A stretch of DNA of 64,000 bases from Kibdelosporangium banguiense (lineage in GTDB: Bacteria; Actinomycetota; Actinomycetes; Mycobacteriales; Pseudonocardiaceae): contig NZ_JAGINW010000001.1 in assembly GCF_017876405.1 (NCBI RefSeq), positions 12,723,203 to 12,787,202 on the forward strand. Direction: 5' to 3'. The position numbers were made by a program, and so were the translations under genes. Within the stretch, counting starts at the first letter, position 1. The number at the start of each line of letters is the position of its first letter. Shown in pieces: positions 63,983 through 64,000 of this stretch. The notes beneath the pieces are model-generated. The model made no database searches and was not told where the DNA came from. It saw nothing but the letters and a program-made list of their open reading frames with translations.

Positions 63983-64000
63983 CCGAGATAACGCCCGGCG
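63979..64000 (+). CDS. fabD: Start of malonyl-CoA:ACP transacylase gene (cut by window)
   Basis: GTG 63979 overlapping the fasR stop (GTGA); only seven codons, reading MTEITPG, are visible. The assignment is by context: fabD follows fasR in many actinomycetes. Confidence 0.5.

Noticed and set aside
14..64000. CRISPR arrays, rRNA genes, insertion sequences
   Set aside because: No regularly spaced repeats of CRISPR type, no rRNA-like sequence and no transposase motifs were seen.

Overview
The window is high-GC actinomycete DNA, most like a member of the Pseudonocardiaceae. The evidence is frequent GTG/TTG starts, an iniBAC locus, a homodimeric AceE, DUF3052 next to AhpE, a FasR-type regulator running into fabD, and Scr1/DUF397 gene pairs. 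It is a chromosome segment carrying one complete-looking prophage.

Left host part (1-17,552): the end of a DUF222/HNH protein; a DUF5753 regulator with its DUF397 partner; an iniB-iniA-iniC type locus (leftward, dynamin-like GTPases) divergent from an Hsp70-like ATPase and a large LuxR-type ATPase regulator; a secreted M14 carboxypeptidase; an MFS exporter; aceE (leftward), divergent from DUF3052 and ahpE; then tRNA-Val(UAC).

Prophage (17,578-59,677, about 42.1 kb): integrated into the 3' part of tRNA-Val and bounded by a 48-bp perfect repeat. The left edge has the tyrosine integrase, a leftward cluster of small genes and a DUF5753/DUF397 pair transcribed rightward. From 58.4 kb down to 21.3 kb almost everything runs leftward. 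The early block (58.4-43.6 kb) holds a Cro-like protein, a RecT annealase, a Cas4/AddB-like nuclease, several zinc-knuckle proteins, HTH proteins, a C5 methyltransferase, a replication pair, a deoxyribosyltransferase-like protein, a RusA-like resolvase, an N4/N6 methyltransferase and a WhiB-like protein. The late block (42.5-21.3 kb) holds the terminases, portal, MuF-like protein, scaffold, capsid, decoration proteins, a lysis cassette, head-tail connectors, a tail tube, frameshifted tail chaperones, a 1017-aa tape measure, Dit, a Gp37-like protein and a receptor-end tail protein. It is a siphovirus. Two genes point against the late block (40,359 and 42,538). The immunity region (58.4-59.5 kb) lies beside attR, with a repressor facing the Cro-like gene.

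Main unexplained signals: (1) ten late-gene starts lacking a Shine-Dalgarno sequence carry a TRACA-type motif exactly 26-27 nt upstream of the start codon; (2) a family of dyads with GTTGCGT/ACGCAAC half-sites overlaps the predicted early promoters at the immunity region and at 49.8 kb.

Right host part (59,678-64,000): a repeat-rich spacer, a small hypothetical gene, a 14-TM MFS exporter, pnuC, palindromic repeats, fasR and the first codons of fabD.
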